Positions 17,104-25,482 of a DNA stretch of 48,736 nt are shown here, one piece after another. Within the stretch, counting starts at the first letter, position 1. Each line of letters opens with the position of its first letter. The translations under genes were made by a program, and so were the position numbers. Source of the DNA: Bacteroidales bacterium (lineage in GTDB: Bacteria > Bacteroidota > Bacteroidia > Bacteroidales > WCHB1-69); contig JAFRUI010000005.1 of assembly GCA_017438945.1 (NCBI GenBank), positions 1-48,736 on the forward strand. Direction: 5' to 3'. The notes beneath the pieces are model-generated. The model saw only the letters and a list, made by a program, of their open reading frames with translations. It was not told the DNA's origin and ran no database searches.

Positions 17104-17761
17104 TGTTCCAGTTTTGTCTCAGAATATCAATCATGTAAATGGCATCAGAGGCGGTGGCCGTTGATTTTTGGGTTTGGAAGTTCTCGCGTGCTTGTCGGTC
17201 ACGCGCCATCCGTTTGGGATAATATTGGCTGCTATCCACCGGAATGCTTTCAATAAAATGCAATTGCGCGAAGGCCCTTTCGGATTTCAACACCACTTGC
17301 TCACCCAAATTCCCTAACATCATCGCCTTGCGCAACTGCTCCAGCGAAATGGTATTGTTCAGGAAAGCGTTCGCAAATGCAAAATAGGAGTCGTCGGCCC
17401 GGTAGCCGACAATCAAGTCGTATGGCTCATAATCAGGCAGAAAATGATTCAACAAGTAGTCTTTTGCATCCGATGGCAATCCTTGCGACAGCACAAAAGT
17501 CCTGTTTTTCAGCAAAATCGAAAGCCAATTCAGAATATGATAGGGCTTTGTGTTCAATCGAAGAATCTGCAACCCATCAAGGATAAGTTCATAATGGTTG
17601 GCAAAACCATCGCTCTTTTCGGTGCTGGCCCATTCTTTCGCAAGTTCCAGGTTTTCAGTACAATAAAATCCCAACCCATAATCATTCTTCGGGTTTCCAA
17701 TGCCGAGTTCAGGTCGCTCAACCACCTTCGTCGATCCGTGATATAATGTCAGATTATCCAT
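17084..17761 (-). CDS. DUF3990 domain protein (ADP-ribosyltransferase-like putative toxin)
   Basis: The 225-residue protein starts at ATG 17761, just downstream of a promoter box; a longer frame upstream is antisense to the thioesterase gene. The opening LYHGSTKVVERPELG, then NPKNDYGLGFYCT and ELAKEWA, is the DUF3990 pattern. That family shows an ADP-ribosyltransferase-like fold and is commonly encoded with small regulators. The C-terminal MIDILRQNW is also typical. With the overlapping HTH gene it forms a likely toxin-antitoxin pair; the modified target is unknown. Confidence 0.8.
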   Translation of the reverse strand: MDNLTLYHGSTKVVERPELGIGNPKNDYGLGFYCTENLELAKEWASTEKSDGFANHYELILDGLQILRLNTKPYHILNWLSILLKNRTFVLSQGLPSDAKDYLLNHFLPDYEPYDLIVGYRADDSYFAFANAFLNNTISLEQLRKAMMLGNLGEQVVLKSERAFAQLHFIESIPVDSSQYYPKRMARDRQARENFQTQKSTATASDAIYMIDILRQNWNNDDPRL

Positions 17762-17787
17762 AAAACTATCGTTATAACGAGAGTTTG

Positions 17788-17795
17788 CAAAAGTA
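17788..17795 (-). promoter_or_regulatory. -7 box for the DUF3990/HTH pair
   Basis: TACTTTTG on the minus strand, 26 nt before the ATG at 17761. It is divergent from the thioesterase promoter. Confidence 0.6.
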
Positions 17796-17830
17796 CATTT
17801 TTTTTGATATGGGTGTCCAATAAAAAAGAA

Positions 17831-17838
17831 TATTTTTG
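17831..17838 (+). promoter_or_regulatory. -7 box for the thioesterase gene
   Basis: TATTTTTG, 19 nt before ATG 17858. The two divergent boxes are only about 35 bp apart, so an HTH repressor bound between them could affect both. Confidence 0.6.
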
Positions 17839-17857
17839 CACCCCAAAACATCCTACT

Positions 17858-18241
17858 ATGACCGAATTTAACAACCTCAAAGGTCTCCGCCACAGCGAGC
17901 AGCTGGTGGTGGAGCACAAAGACACCGCCGAGGTCTATGGCTCCGGCGCATTGGAGGTGTTCGCCACCCCCGCGATGATCGCCCTGATGGAGAAAACCTG
18001 CCTGATGGCCGTGTGCGACAAAATCGGCGAAGGCAACACCACCGTCGGCATTGCCGTCAACATCAAGCACTTGAAAGCCAGTCCCGTGGGCGCGACCATC
18101 CGCTGCGAGGCCGAACTCACCGAAGTGGACCGTCGCCGTCTGGTTTTTTCCGTGAAGTGCTTTGAAGGCGAAACGCTCGTTGGCGAAGGTGTCCACGAAC
18201 GGTTCGTGGTGGAGAGCGCGAAGTTCATGGCGAAATTCTGA
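17858..18241 (+). CDS. FlK-type hot-dog thioesterase
   Basis: The 127-residue protein matches the fluoroacetyl-CoA thioesterase-like family. ATPAMIALMEKTC holds the Thr and Glu of the active site, and TVGIAVNIKHLKASPVG holds the conserved His. The fold is a hot-dog dimer that hydrolyses acyl-CoA thioesters. The physiological substrate is unknown; most members are not specific for fluoroacetyl-CoA. The next gene follows after 5 bp. A decayed duplicate of the first codons lies at 4389-4442. Confidence 0.88.
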   Translation: MTEFNNLKGLRHSEQLVVEHKDTAEVYGSGALEVFATPAMIALMEKTCLMAVCDKIGEGNTTVGIAVNIKHLKASPVGATIRCEAELTEVDRRRLVFSVKCFEGETLVGEGVHERFVVESAKFMAKF

Positions 18242-18246
18242 AAAGT

Positions 18247-18780
18247 ATGAACCAGCTAAAACGTTTGTTTACAGCGATTTTTGCGGTTGCGGTGTTCCTG
18301 GTTGTCGCGGCCTCCTGCTGTATGGCGCAGAACACCTCTTCCGCCCATGTTCTCGGCCACTACACCTACCAGCACGCCTTTGACTATGACCTCGATGGAG
18401 CCCACCTTGATGTACACGAGACCGGCACGATGGACTTCCACCCCGATGGCACCGCCCTCGACTCCGCCCGGCAAGTCTATACCGCCACCCTTCAGGACAG
18501 TAGTATTGTGACGTGGGTGTTCAACTATGTCAGTCCCAGCAAGTGGCGTTTGGAGGGTGAGGATTTCTACTTCGCCGGCATTAAAGAAACCTTCCGAATG
18601 GAGGTGGTTGAAGGCGACAAAGAGAACGAACTGGCTCAGGAAATCATCAAGGTCGTCAGTGGCAGTATTGACTACGAGTACAAGTTTCATTTAGACACGC
18701 TTACGGATCAGAAACTGCAGTGGAGCTTCACCTACCGCGACGGCCACAGTGACACGTGGGAGTTCTATCGAGTCAAGTAG
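18247..18780 (+). CDS. exported hypothetical protein
   Basis: A 177-residue protein with an N-terminal signal (RLFTAIFAVAVFLVVAASCCMAQ), probably cleaved after MAQ or lipidated at one of the Cys. The mature part has a beta-rich look with HETGTMDFHPDGTA, then WVFNYVSPSKWRLEGEDFYF and a final Trp-rich WSFTYRDGHSDTWEFYRVK, like a lipocalin-style or DUF-type domain that measures residual signal. I recognise no exact family. It starts 5 bp after the thioesterase, so it is likely in the same operon. It ends with TAG in a small hairpin followed by a T run. Confidence 0.7.
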   Translation: MNQLKRLFTAIFAVAVFLVVAASCCMAQNTSSAHVLGHYTYQHAFDYDLDGAHLDVHETGTMDFHPDGTALDSARQVYTATLQDSSIVTWVFNYVSPSKWRLEGEDFYFAGIKETFRMEVVEGDKENELAQEIIKVVSGSIDYEYKFHLDTLTDQKLQWSFTYRDGHSDTWEFYRVK

Positions 18781-18791
18781 TGACTTTTTCC
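18773..18791 (+). terminator. possible weak terminator
   Basis: agtca, a 5-base loop containing the stop TAG, tgact, then ttttt. The stem is only 5 bp, so this is uncertain. Confidence 0.35.
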
Positions 18792-18813
18792 GCTAAATGA
18801 AAATCTTTCCCTG

Positions 18814-18830
18814 TATTTTTGCTACTTTTG
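18814..18830 (+). promoter_or_regulatory. tandem -7 boxes for the GIN-domain gene
   Basis: TATTTTTG at 18814-18821 and TACTTTTG at 18823-18830, 30-46 nt before the ATG at 18860. Confidence 0.6.
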
Positions 18831-18859
18831 CCGCCGGAAAATTCTAAACAAAAACAAAT

Positions 18860-19564
18860 ATGAAAAACATTGTCATTCTGCTGTCTTTGAGCATCTTATT
18901 CTTCGGATGCACAAAAGATTGGGGTACTCCTGCCACCAAAAACTATCCCATCAACGGTGCTTATACAAAACTTGATGTGAGTAACGCTTTTGAGGTAACA
19001 GTCAGCGACCAAGTGACAGAGGTGGTCGTCACCGTGGGCGAGCTGGCGCACGACAGGGTGGTGGTGAGAGTCGTTGACGGCGAATTGCAAATCGGATTCA
19101 AACCGAACACAATGTATAACGGAAAAGCCACTGCCGTCATTCCTGCCACTGCCAACCTGTACGGCCTTGATCTCAGCGGGGCCTCCTCATTCACAGGAGA
19201 TCTTAGAGGGAACAATGTGAACATAGAACTTTCCGGTGCGTCAACCTATCGGGGCTCTATCGAAGCCGCTGAACTGGACATTGACTTGTCAGGGGCTTCG
19301 GATGCCATTATAAACGGTGTTTGCCAGACCAAGATGGAGATAGACCTGAGCGGGGCCAGCTCTTTGAAAGCAGCTGACCTTTCGGCCATGTCGGTGTATG
19401 GGGAGATGAGTGGCGCCAGCGATGCCGATGTCACGGTCTGCTCTGATCTGAATGTGGAACTCAGCGGTGCCAGTACGCTCACGTACGGGACCTCCTCTGA
19501 AGAGTGTCATCCTAATATCAACTGCCCTGCATCTGGCAGCTCGGATGTCAAGCCGCGTCATTAG
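18860..19564 (+). CDS. GIN-domain (DUF2807) lipoprotein
   Basis: The 234-residue protein has a lipobox (SILFFGC, Cys about residue 17), so it is anchored in a membrane. The mature part is a right-handed beta-helix built from repeated LSGAS units, the hallmark of the GIN (head GIN, DUF2807) domain that Bacteroidetes use at the cell surface. Spacing of the repeats is about 20 residues, and the start FEVTVSDQ matches family members. The role is probably surface or periplasmic; the ligand is unknown. Confidence 0.9.
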   Translation: MKNIVILLSLSILFFGCTKDWGTPATKNYPINGAYTKLDVSNAFEVTVSDQVTEVVVTVGELAHDRVVVRVVDGELQIGFKPNTMYNGKATAVIPATANLYGLDLSGASSFTGDLRGNNVNIELSGASTYRGSIEAAELDIDLSGASDAIINGVCQTKMEIDLSGASSLKAADLSAMSVYGEMSGASDADVTVCSDLNVELSGASTLTYGTSSEECHPNINCPASGSSDVKPRH

Positions 19565-19591
19565 CAGCGTTGTCGTATTGTTGATTGACCT

Positions 19592-20353
19592 ATGGATTTC
19601 CATATTTACGGTACACAAAACAGCCCTAAACTCCTCTTGCTTCCGGGCTTGGGAGTCTCGCACGAGATTTTCCTTCCGTTAATAGAATTGCTGAAGGAGG
19701 ATTTCCATATTGTCACGGTGGATGTTGACGGTTTCCTACTCGGGAAGTCCTCCCGTTTCACCTCCGTTGATGACCAGGCCGCACAAGTCAATCGTTATGT
19801 GCTGGAGAACCTCGGTGGACGGTTGGATGTTGCCTACGGTCTCTCGTTGGGCGGGAAAATTCTCTCTCGAATGATGGAGCGCGACGAAATTGTGATCGAC
19901 CACGCTATTATGGACGCCGCGCCGCTGTTGCCGCTACCCAAGTGGACGGTGGGACCGCTTCGCTACTACCAAGCCCTTAATGTCTGGACCTGCTACCATT
20001 GGACCGGCTTCTGGCGGTGGCTGTTCCACTCGCACTACTTCGACGTGCTGTTGGACGAGGTGAAGAAAGTTTTCCCGTCGGACAAAACACGCGCTGTTTT
20101 AGAGGGCTATAAATCGGTATATACCAACAAGTTGGAGTCTATTCACGGAGCCGACATCCACTACTGGCACGGCACCAAGGAAGCCTTCGTCGCCAAACCG
20201 CAGGCCAAGCATTTGCTCACACTCTGCCCGGAAGCGCACGTGGAGGTTTTTCCGAAGATGAACCACGGACAACTATTGGTGGACCACCCGGAGGAGGTGG
20301 CGCGGAGAATCGTTTCTATTGCGAAACCTCTTTCTTCAACTGCCTGTTCGTAA
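19592..20353 (+). CDS. alpha/beta hydrolase
   Basis: The 253-residue protein begins LLLLPGLGVSHEIF (oxyanion region), with the nucleophile elbow GLSLGG at about residue 85 and a late His in MNHGQLLVDHPEEV. The acid is probably in MDAAPLLP or the stretch before the final His. A lid with many Trp and Tyr (YHWTGFWRWLF) suggests a hydrophobic substrate. The exact substrate is not predictable. The gene starts 27 bp after the GIN gene and could be in the same transcript. Confidence 0.85.
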   Translation: MDFHIYGTQNSPKLLLLPGLGVSHEIFLPLIELLKEDFHIVTVDVDGFLLGKSSRFTSVDDQAAQVNRYVLENLGGRLDVAYGLSLGGKILSRMMERDEIVIDHAIMDAAPLLPLPKWTVGPLRYYQALNVWTCYHWTGFWRWLFHSHYFDVLLDEVKKVFPSDKTRAVLEGYKSVYTNKLESIHGADIHYWHGTKEAFVAKPQAKHLLTLCPEAHVEVFPKMNHGQLLVDHPEEVARRIVSIAKPLSSTACS

Positions 20354-20442
20354 TGCGCCATATTCTGTGCTTACAGAGCCTCTTCCCGAAGCTTTACTAT
20401 ACCAAAAGACGTCAAGATTCTAGTAATCAGCTGCTTTTTAGC

Positions 20443-20964
20443 TTAATATATTCTATTCTGTGAACTATTGCCAAGTAGCTGTTGGGGTAAATTTTTCACT
20501 TTATCCAGCGGACACACTATCTGCGCTTTCAAATAATAGGGTTCCCGTTGCTGCAACGTCTTGTGCACATACACCCGTAATTCTTCTTCATTAAGATGAT
20601 TTGTCAGCGGACGTTTTTTCTTCGAATGCAAAAGATGGTCAACTATCTCGTTTTCATCAAGTTGCAAATAGACACTTTTGGATTGGGCGTTGATCAGGGC
20701 CATAGCATCCCCATGACAGGGGGTACCGCCCCCCACCGCAATCACAGCGTTTTCTGTGAAAAGTGCCTCTTGAAGGGCAGCATACTCCAATGTCCTGAAA
20801 GCCGATTCCCCATACCGTTGAAAAAGCAGGGGAATCGCCGTGTGGTACTTTTCTTCAATGTATAAGTCAAGGTCAACGAAGGTCATGTTCAGTTTGTCGG
20901 CGAGCCTTCTGCCGACGGTGCTTTTACCCGCACCCGAGAAACCGACTATGACGATGTTGTTCAT
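20443..20964 (-). CDS. aroK: shikimate kinase
   Basis: The 173-residue protein has Walker A GFSGAGKST (8-16), shikimate-binding DLDLYIEE and YGESAFRTLE, VGGGTPC, and the lid motif KKRPLTNHL. It phosphorylates shikimate at the 3-hydroxyl with ATP in the chorismate pathway. The start is the ATG at 20964; a longer upstream frame would translate the REP palindrome and is rejected. The downstream end of elbB lies 80 bp away with a perfect palindrome between, which may act as a boundary. Confidence 0.92.
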   Translation of the reverse strand: MNNIVIVGFSGAGKSTVGRRLADKLNMTFVDLDLYIEEKYHTAIPLLFQRYGESAFRTLEYAALQEALFTENAVIAVGGGTPCHGDAMALINAQSKSVYLQLDENEIVDHLLHSKKKRPLTNHLNEEELRVYVHKTLQQREPYYLKAQIVCPLDKVKNLPQQLLGNSSQNRIY

Positions 20965-21003
20965 GTGTGTTCGATGTGTTTTTAATCCGATGTGTTTAAA
21001 TGT

Positions 21004-21030
21004 TAGGGGCGAATAATTATTCGCCCCTAC
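21004..21030. repeat. REP palindrome R1 (26-bp perfect, GTAG head)
   Basis: 21004-21016 and 21017-21029 are exact reverse complements with no loop. On the minus strand it begins GTAG (21027-21030). It lies between elbB and aroK. Confidence 0.8.
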
Positions 21031-21044
21031 ATTCGGCATGTATT

Positions 21045-21692
21045 TTACATAACTGACATCATTTCCTTGATAAGGTTGTCGGCGCAGTCGGCGATATCGC
21101 TGATACGGGCGGGCAGCATATAACAAGGCGTGGTGAAGACTTTATTCGCTTTGTCGGCACAAACCCCTTTTTGGACAGTGACTTCGTGCTTCGTTCCGAA
21201 GGATTCCACATTGCGGATAGTACCGGGATCGCTGCCAACAGTGACCGTGACATCACCCAACACTTTGGCGATCATCACCGGTGCGATACAGAGGGCGCCG
21301 ACAGGTTTTCCTGCCTTGTGGAAAGCACGGATCACCTCCGCCACATCTTCGCGCACGGTGCAAGACGCACCTTCGATAGCGTATGTAAAGAGATTCTTGG
21401 CGGAACCGTTTCCTCCCGGGAAGACCACTGCGTCGAAATCCTCCACATGACATTGCTCAATAGGTTTCACGTTGCCACGTGCGATACGCGCAGCTTCCAA
21501 CAACATGTTGCGCTTATCATCCATCGGCTGTCCCGTGACGTGATTCACCACATGATACTGCCAGTCATCCGGTGCAAATATCTGATATTCACCACCATTA
21601 CGGTCAATAGCTAGTAATGTCATCACCGATTCATGGATTTCGCTGCCGTCCAACGTGCCGCAGCCGCACAATATCACCGCAAATTTTTTCAT
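21045..21692 (-). CDS. elbB: ElbB-like glyoxalase / DJ-1-PfpI family protein
   Basis: The 215-residue protein resembles E. coli ElbB: MKKFAVILCGCGTLDGSEIHE at the start, PGGNGSAKNL and the nucleophile elbow GALCIAPVM. It belongs to the class I glutamine amidotransferase-like/DJ-1 superfamily, and E. coli ElbB shows weak glyoxalase activity. Its physiological role is uncertain. The start is ATG 21692, 37 nt after a promoter box. Confidence 0.88.
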   Translation of the reverse strand: MKKFAVILCGCGTLDGSEIHESVMTLLAIDRNGGEYQIFAPDDWQYHVVNHVTGQPMDDKRNMLLEAARIARGNVKPIEQCHVEDFDAVVFPGGNGSAKNLFTYAIEGASCTVREDVAEVIRAFHKAGKPVGALCIAPVMIAKVLGDVTVTVGSDPGTIRNVESFGTKHEVTVQKGVCADKANKVFTTPCYMLPARISDIADCADNLIKEMMSVM

Positions 21693-21728
21693 AATTATGA
21701 TGTTTTTCGTTCTGAATTTATTAACCCG

Positions 21729-21736
21729 CAAAGGTA
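21729..21736 (-). promoter_or_regulatory. -7 box for elbB
   Basis: TACCTTTG on the minus strand, just downstream of REP R2. Confidence 0.6.
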
Positions 21737-21752
21737 ACATTTTTTAAAACAC

Positions 21753-21780
21753 GTAGAGACGTTTCATGAAACGTCTCTAC
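21753..21780. repeat. REP palindrome R2 (28-bp perfect)
   Basis: 14-bp arms without a loop; it begins GTAGAGAC and ends GTCTCTAC. An identical copy is at 28541-28568. Confidence 0.9.
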
Positions 21781-21806
21781 AGAAAGGGATACACTAATGG
21801 ATATTG

Positions 21807-24800
21807 CTATTGTTCAGCCACTTCCTCACCAGCTTCCGCTTCAACGGGCTGTTCTGGCTCGTCCATACCATTGTAGAACTGACGGAAGGCCGCTCCCAAT
21901 TCCCGGGACAAGCTGTTTATCATATCTATTTGAGAAGCAGCCATATCCTGAATCTTTTGGGCCGTTTGTTTATCGCCAATCAGATTGGCGATTTCCTGCA
22001 ACTGGTGCATTTCCTGGAACGCACCGGCAATAGCCTGCTGATCCATATCGGCCTTGCGAAGCTGTGTGGAGATACTACCTTGTAACGATTTGGCATAATT
22101 CATGGCCACGTTGTCGAGTTTCATCTCCTTGTAGCGCTGGGCAAGACTATTATCAGGGTATTTGATGTTCTTCAACATATAATATAAGAACAAGAAGTCG
22201 TAGTGAATGTCACTGCTACGATAGTTCAGTGTTCTCTCATCACAGCTGTTGTACCAGTTGAACAGCTCCACCTCGTCATCCCAGATCTTATTGGCCATTT
22301 CCATGCCTTTTTCGTTGGCGGTCTTTGAGCCGATTCTGAAGAAATCCTCCATATAGGTCATACAAGTATGCGTGTAACCATAAATGTAGGACATGACAGA
22401 GACGTACGGGAAATTGCAGTCTGGCAGGACCTCATTGCCATGCATCAGCACTTTGAGAGCCTTTTCCTTGTCGCCTTCCGCTATCAGCTGTTCGGCAAGG
22501 CGGGCATAGAGTCTGCGCATCAGCGGAACCAGGCGGGTGTTGTCCTCACTGTGATACAGCTTCGGATCGTTAAAGCCACCCCAAGCGTAAGGATAGGCTT
22601 CGTGACCGGCGGCGTTGGGATTCTTGACAGCATCCAAACGGCTGTGATCGTCAAACACCTCCATCAAGTTGTGATAGAGCCGATCCGAATTGACACGCCC
22701 AGTTTCACCATACGAACGTGTGGTGTTGCGGATGGGAACCAGACGATAGGCGAAACCTTCGAGCTGGAAGTATTCCTCCAAGCCGAGATACGCCTCAGAG
22801 CCGGCCGTTGATGCATAATAAATCGGGCGTTCCCAATTGTTGTTGGCCAAGATGTCCATCATCACGATATAGGCTTTCGTGAGCGGGTTCACACCGTTGG
22901 TCTTCATATTCCATCTCATACGATCGACGATAAGAGCAGAGTCTTTCTCAGCCACCGTACCGGTAGCCAGCACTTTTGCCTTATCCACCGGCAAGGAGAA
23001 ACTGGCGGGAACAGGACGACCGTTGCTGCGGTAACCAGAGTTCTGATTCAGCAGGAAGATGCTCCGCTGGTTGTCAAATGCGGATGATTTGACATAATCC
23101 ATGACGGCATTCAAATCAATGAATTGATTGTTGGCCGCTTCCAAATAGAGCACATCCCTGGTTCCATCTTTATATTGATCCCATGTCATGGAAATCGGCA
23201 GCGGGTCAGATTCGTAAGCCTTGCGCTTCATCTGATCCACATACCAGCTGGTACTCAACAACATAAGGTTACAGACACGCACATCGGTACGATAACCTTC
23301 CACCTCTTGGGCATACCAAAGCGGGAAAGTGTCGTTGTCGCCGAGCGTAAACAAGATGGCATTAGGCTCACATGAGTCAAGGTAGTTCTTCGCCACAGCT
23401 AAAGCAGTGTAGCGGTCGGAACGGTCGTGGTCGTGCCAGTTTTCCTTAGCCATGACGCAGGGCACTGCCCCAACGCACACCAGCGTGGTGAGCACTGCAC
23501 CGATGGCCTGCACACTTTTGCTTTGCAATTTCTCGAACAGACGGTAAATGCCTAACACGCCGAATCCAATCCACATGGCGAAGGCATAGAACGATGCTGC
23601 GAAAGCATAGTCACGCTCACGCGGCTGGAAGGCATACATGTTCAGGTAAATTGCAATAGCCAGACCCGTCATGACGAAAAGCATGAACACCACAAAAGAG
23701 TGCTTGCTGTCGTTTTTGGTCTGGAAAATCAAGCCGATAAGACCTAAAATCAACGGAAGCAAATAGTATTTGTTGTGTCCGGGACGTTCTATGGCCGCAG
23801 GCAGATTGTCCAGATTACCGACCATGGGGTTGTCGATAGCCCCAAACCCGGAAATCCAGTTGCCGTTCTGATAGTCACCATGTCCTTGGAGGTCGTTCTG
23901 ACGACCAGAGAAGTTCCACATGAAATAGCGCCAGTACATGTAGCCGAGCTGGTAGGTGTGGAAGAACTTGATGTTCTGCTGCCATGTGGGCAGATTGCCA
24001 CGCGCCAACTGACGACGATTATCTCTGTCAGACGGACTGTCGGTATTGTAGCGGTTGTTCAACCACTCGATATACTGAGACTGCTTTTCAGTCGACCACA
24101 TACGCGGGAAGAACATGCAGCCTTTGGGATCATATTGGTATTCAGTGTTTTTACGAGAATCTGAAATCTCATACCGCTTTGTCTTTTCGTTGCGGTAATA
24201 AATCGGATTTCCGTCTTTTTGACCTATGATTCTCGTATTGTAACTTTGACCATAAACCAATGGATTCGAGCCGTATTGCTCACGGTTGAGGTAAGAGAGC
24301 AAAGAGACGGCATCTTCCGGACTGTTCTCGTCGATGGTCGGGTTGGCGTTGGAACGAATGACCAACGTCATGAAGGTGGAATAACCAATGATGAGCATCA
24401 TCAAAGAAAATGCGCTGATGGAAATCACCGGTTTGTTCCGCTTGTGTCCATACCAAATACCCCATCCAATGATGGCGGCGATGAGCAGGAAGAAGAAAAT
24501 CACGCCGGAGTTAAACGGCATGTGGAGCGTGTTGACAAAGAACAAGTCAAACTTGCCGGAAAGGTTAACCACCTGCGGCACAATGCCCCAAAGGATGAAT
24601 CCAAGCAATGCCACGGAAACGATGAGGGAAAGCAAAACACCCCACTCCGCTTTGGAAGTGAGAGCTCCGCGTTTGCCGCAAAGGATGAGCAGCGGTGTGG
24701 TGATAAACAACCAAATCAGGATCATCCACAACGGGGAACAGAAAATCCCGAATGCAAAAGCCATAATGGCAAAAGCAAGAACGGCGCCCATACTGGTGGC

Positions 24801-25451
24801 CTTCGGAGAGATGCGGTAATAGATGATCAGACCGATGGCAGGCAAGGTCAGCAAGTTCAACAGGTGAACACCGATGGAAAGTCCTACCAGATAGGCAATT
24901 AACACTATCCAACGGTTGGGGTTGACATTGGCCTTCGGGGTTTCGTATTCCTCATCCCACTTCAAGATGCACCAGAACACCAAAGCGGTGAAAAATGAGG
25001 ACATGGCATACACCTCACCTTCAACGGCAGAGAACCAGAAAGTATCTGAGAATGTATACGTTAAAGCTCCCACCAAGGCCGTTCCCAGCACGGCAATAAA
25101 GCGCGGGGTATTCAGCTCACCCCACTTGGCGACAAGCTTACGGGCAAGACGTACAATGCTGAAATAGAGCAACATAATAGTCATGCCGCTACACACCGCC
25201 GACATACAGTTGATGCAGTAAGCCATCTTTGTGACATCACCACCAGCAAACAGTGTGGCAATGCGACCGAGAATCTGGAACGTCGGTGCTCCAGGCGGGT
25301 GACCGATGAGCATTTTGGAAGTGGTGGCGATATATTCACCGCAATCCCACCAGGAGACGGTGGGCTCGGCCGTCATGATATAGACAGCTGACGCCACTAT
25401 ACCGATGATCAAGCCAATCAGGTTGTTAATTCTTTTTTGAGTTTTGGTCAT
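21807..25451 (-). CDS. DUF2723 family membrane protein (GT-C-like)
   Basis: The 1214-residue protein starts at ATG 25451 (MTKTQKRINN). The early motif TVSWWDCGEYIATTSK plus GHPPGAPTF is the DUF2723 signature, which resembles protein O-mannosyltransferase-type GT-C enzymes with an acidic loop in the first extracytoplasmic segment. About twelve transmembrane helices occupy the first half, followed by a large soluble domain with NDTFPLWYAQEVE and TPR-like repeats near the C-terminus. It probably transfers a sugar to protein or lipid in the inner membrane. It begins 31 bp after pheS on the same strand. Confidence 0.9.
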   Translation of the reverse strand: MTKTQKRINNLIGLIIGIVASAVYIMTAEPTVSWWDCGEYIATTSKMLIGHPPGAPTFQILGRIATLFAGGDVTKMAYCINCMSAVCSGMTIMLLYFSIVRLARKLVAKWGELNTPRFIAVLGTALVGALTYTFSDTFWFSAVEGEVYAMSSFFTALVFWCILKWDEEYETPKANVNPNRWIVLIAYLVGLSIGVHLLNLLTLPAIGLIIYYRISPKATSMGAVLAFAIMAFAFGIFCSPLWMILIWLFITTPLLILCGKRGALTSKAEWGVLLSLIVSVALLGFILWGIVPQVVNLSGKFDLFFVNTLHMPFNSGVIFFFLLIAAIIGWGIWYGHKRNKPVISISAFSLMMLIIGYSTFMTLVIRSNANPTIDENSPEDAVSLLSYLNREQYGSNPLVYGQSYNTRIIGQKDGNPIYYRNEKTKRYEISDSRKNTEYQYDPKGCMFFPRMWSTEKQSQYIEWLNNRYNTDSPSDRDNRRQLARGNLPTWQQNIKFFHTYQLGYMYWRYFMWNFSGRQNDLQGHGDYQNGNWISGFGAIDNPMVGNLDNLPAAIERPGHNKYYLLPLILGLIGLIFQTKNDSKHSFVVFMLFVMTGLAIAIYLNMYAFQPRERDYAFAASFYAFAMWIGFGVLGIYRLFEKLQSKSVQAIGAVLTTLVCVGAVPCVMAKENWHDHDRSDRYTALAVAKNYLDSCEPNAILFTLGDNDTFPLWYAQEVEGYRTDVRVCNLMLLSTSWYVDQMKRKAYESDPLPISMTWDQYKDGTRDVLYLEAANNQFIDLNAVMDYVKSSAFDNQRSIFLLNQNSGYRSNGRPVPASFSLPVDKAKVLATGTVAEKDSALIVDRMRWNMKTNGVNPLTKAYIVMMDILANNNWERPIYYASTAGSEAYLGLEEYFQLEGFAYRLVPIRNTTRSYGETGRVNSDRLYHNLMEVFDDHSRLDAVKNPNAAGHEAYPYAWGGFNDPKLYHSEDNTRLVPLMRRLYARLAEQLIAEGDKEKALKVLMHGNEVLPDCNFPYVSVMSYIYGYTHTCMTYMEDFFRIGSKTANEKGMEMANKIWDDEVELFNWYNSCDERTLNYRSSDIHYDFLFLYYMLKNIKYPDNSLAQRYKEMKLDNVAMNYAKSLQGSISTQLRKADMDQQAIAGAFQEMHQLQEIANLIGDKQTAQKIQDMAASQIDMINSLSRELGAAFRQFYNGMDEPEQPVEAEAGEEVAEQ

Positions 25452-25482
25452 ATTTTTTGGTGTTTGTATCTTTAGATATGCA

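Noticed and set aside
17762-18196. N-terminal extension of the DUF3990 frame
   Set aside because: It is antisense to the thioesterase gene and lies upstream of the promoter box; ATG 17761 begins the family domain.
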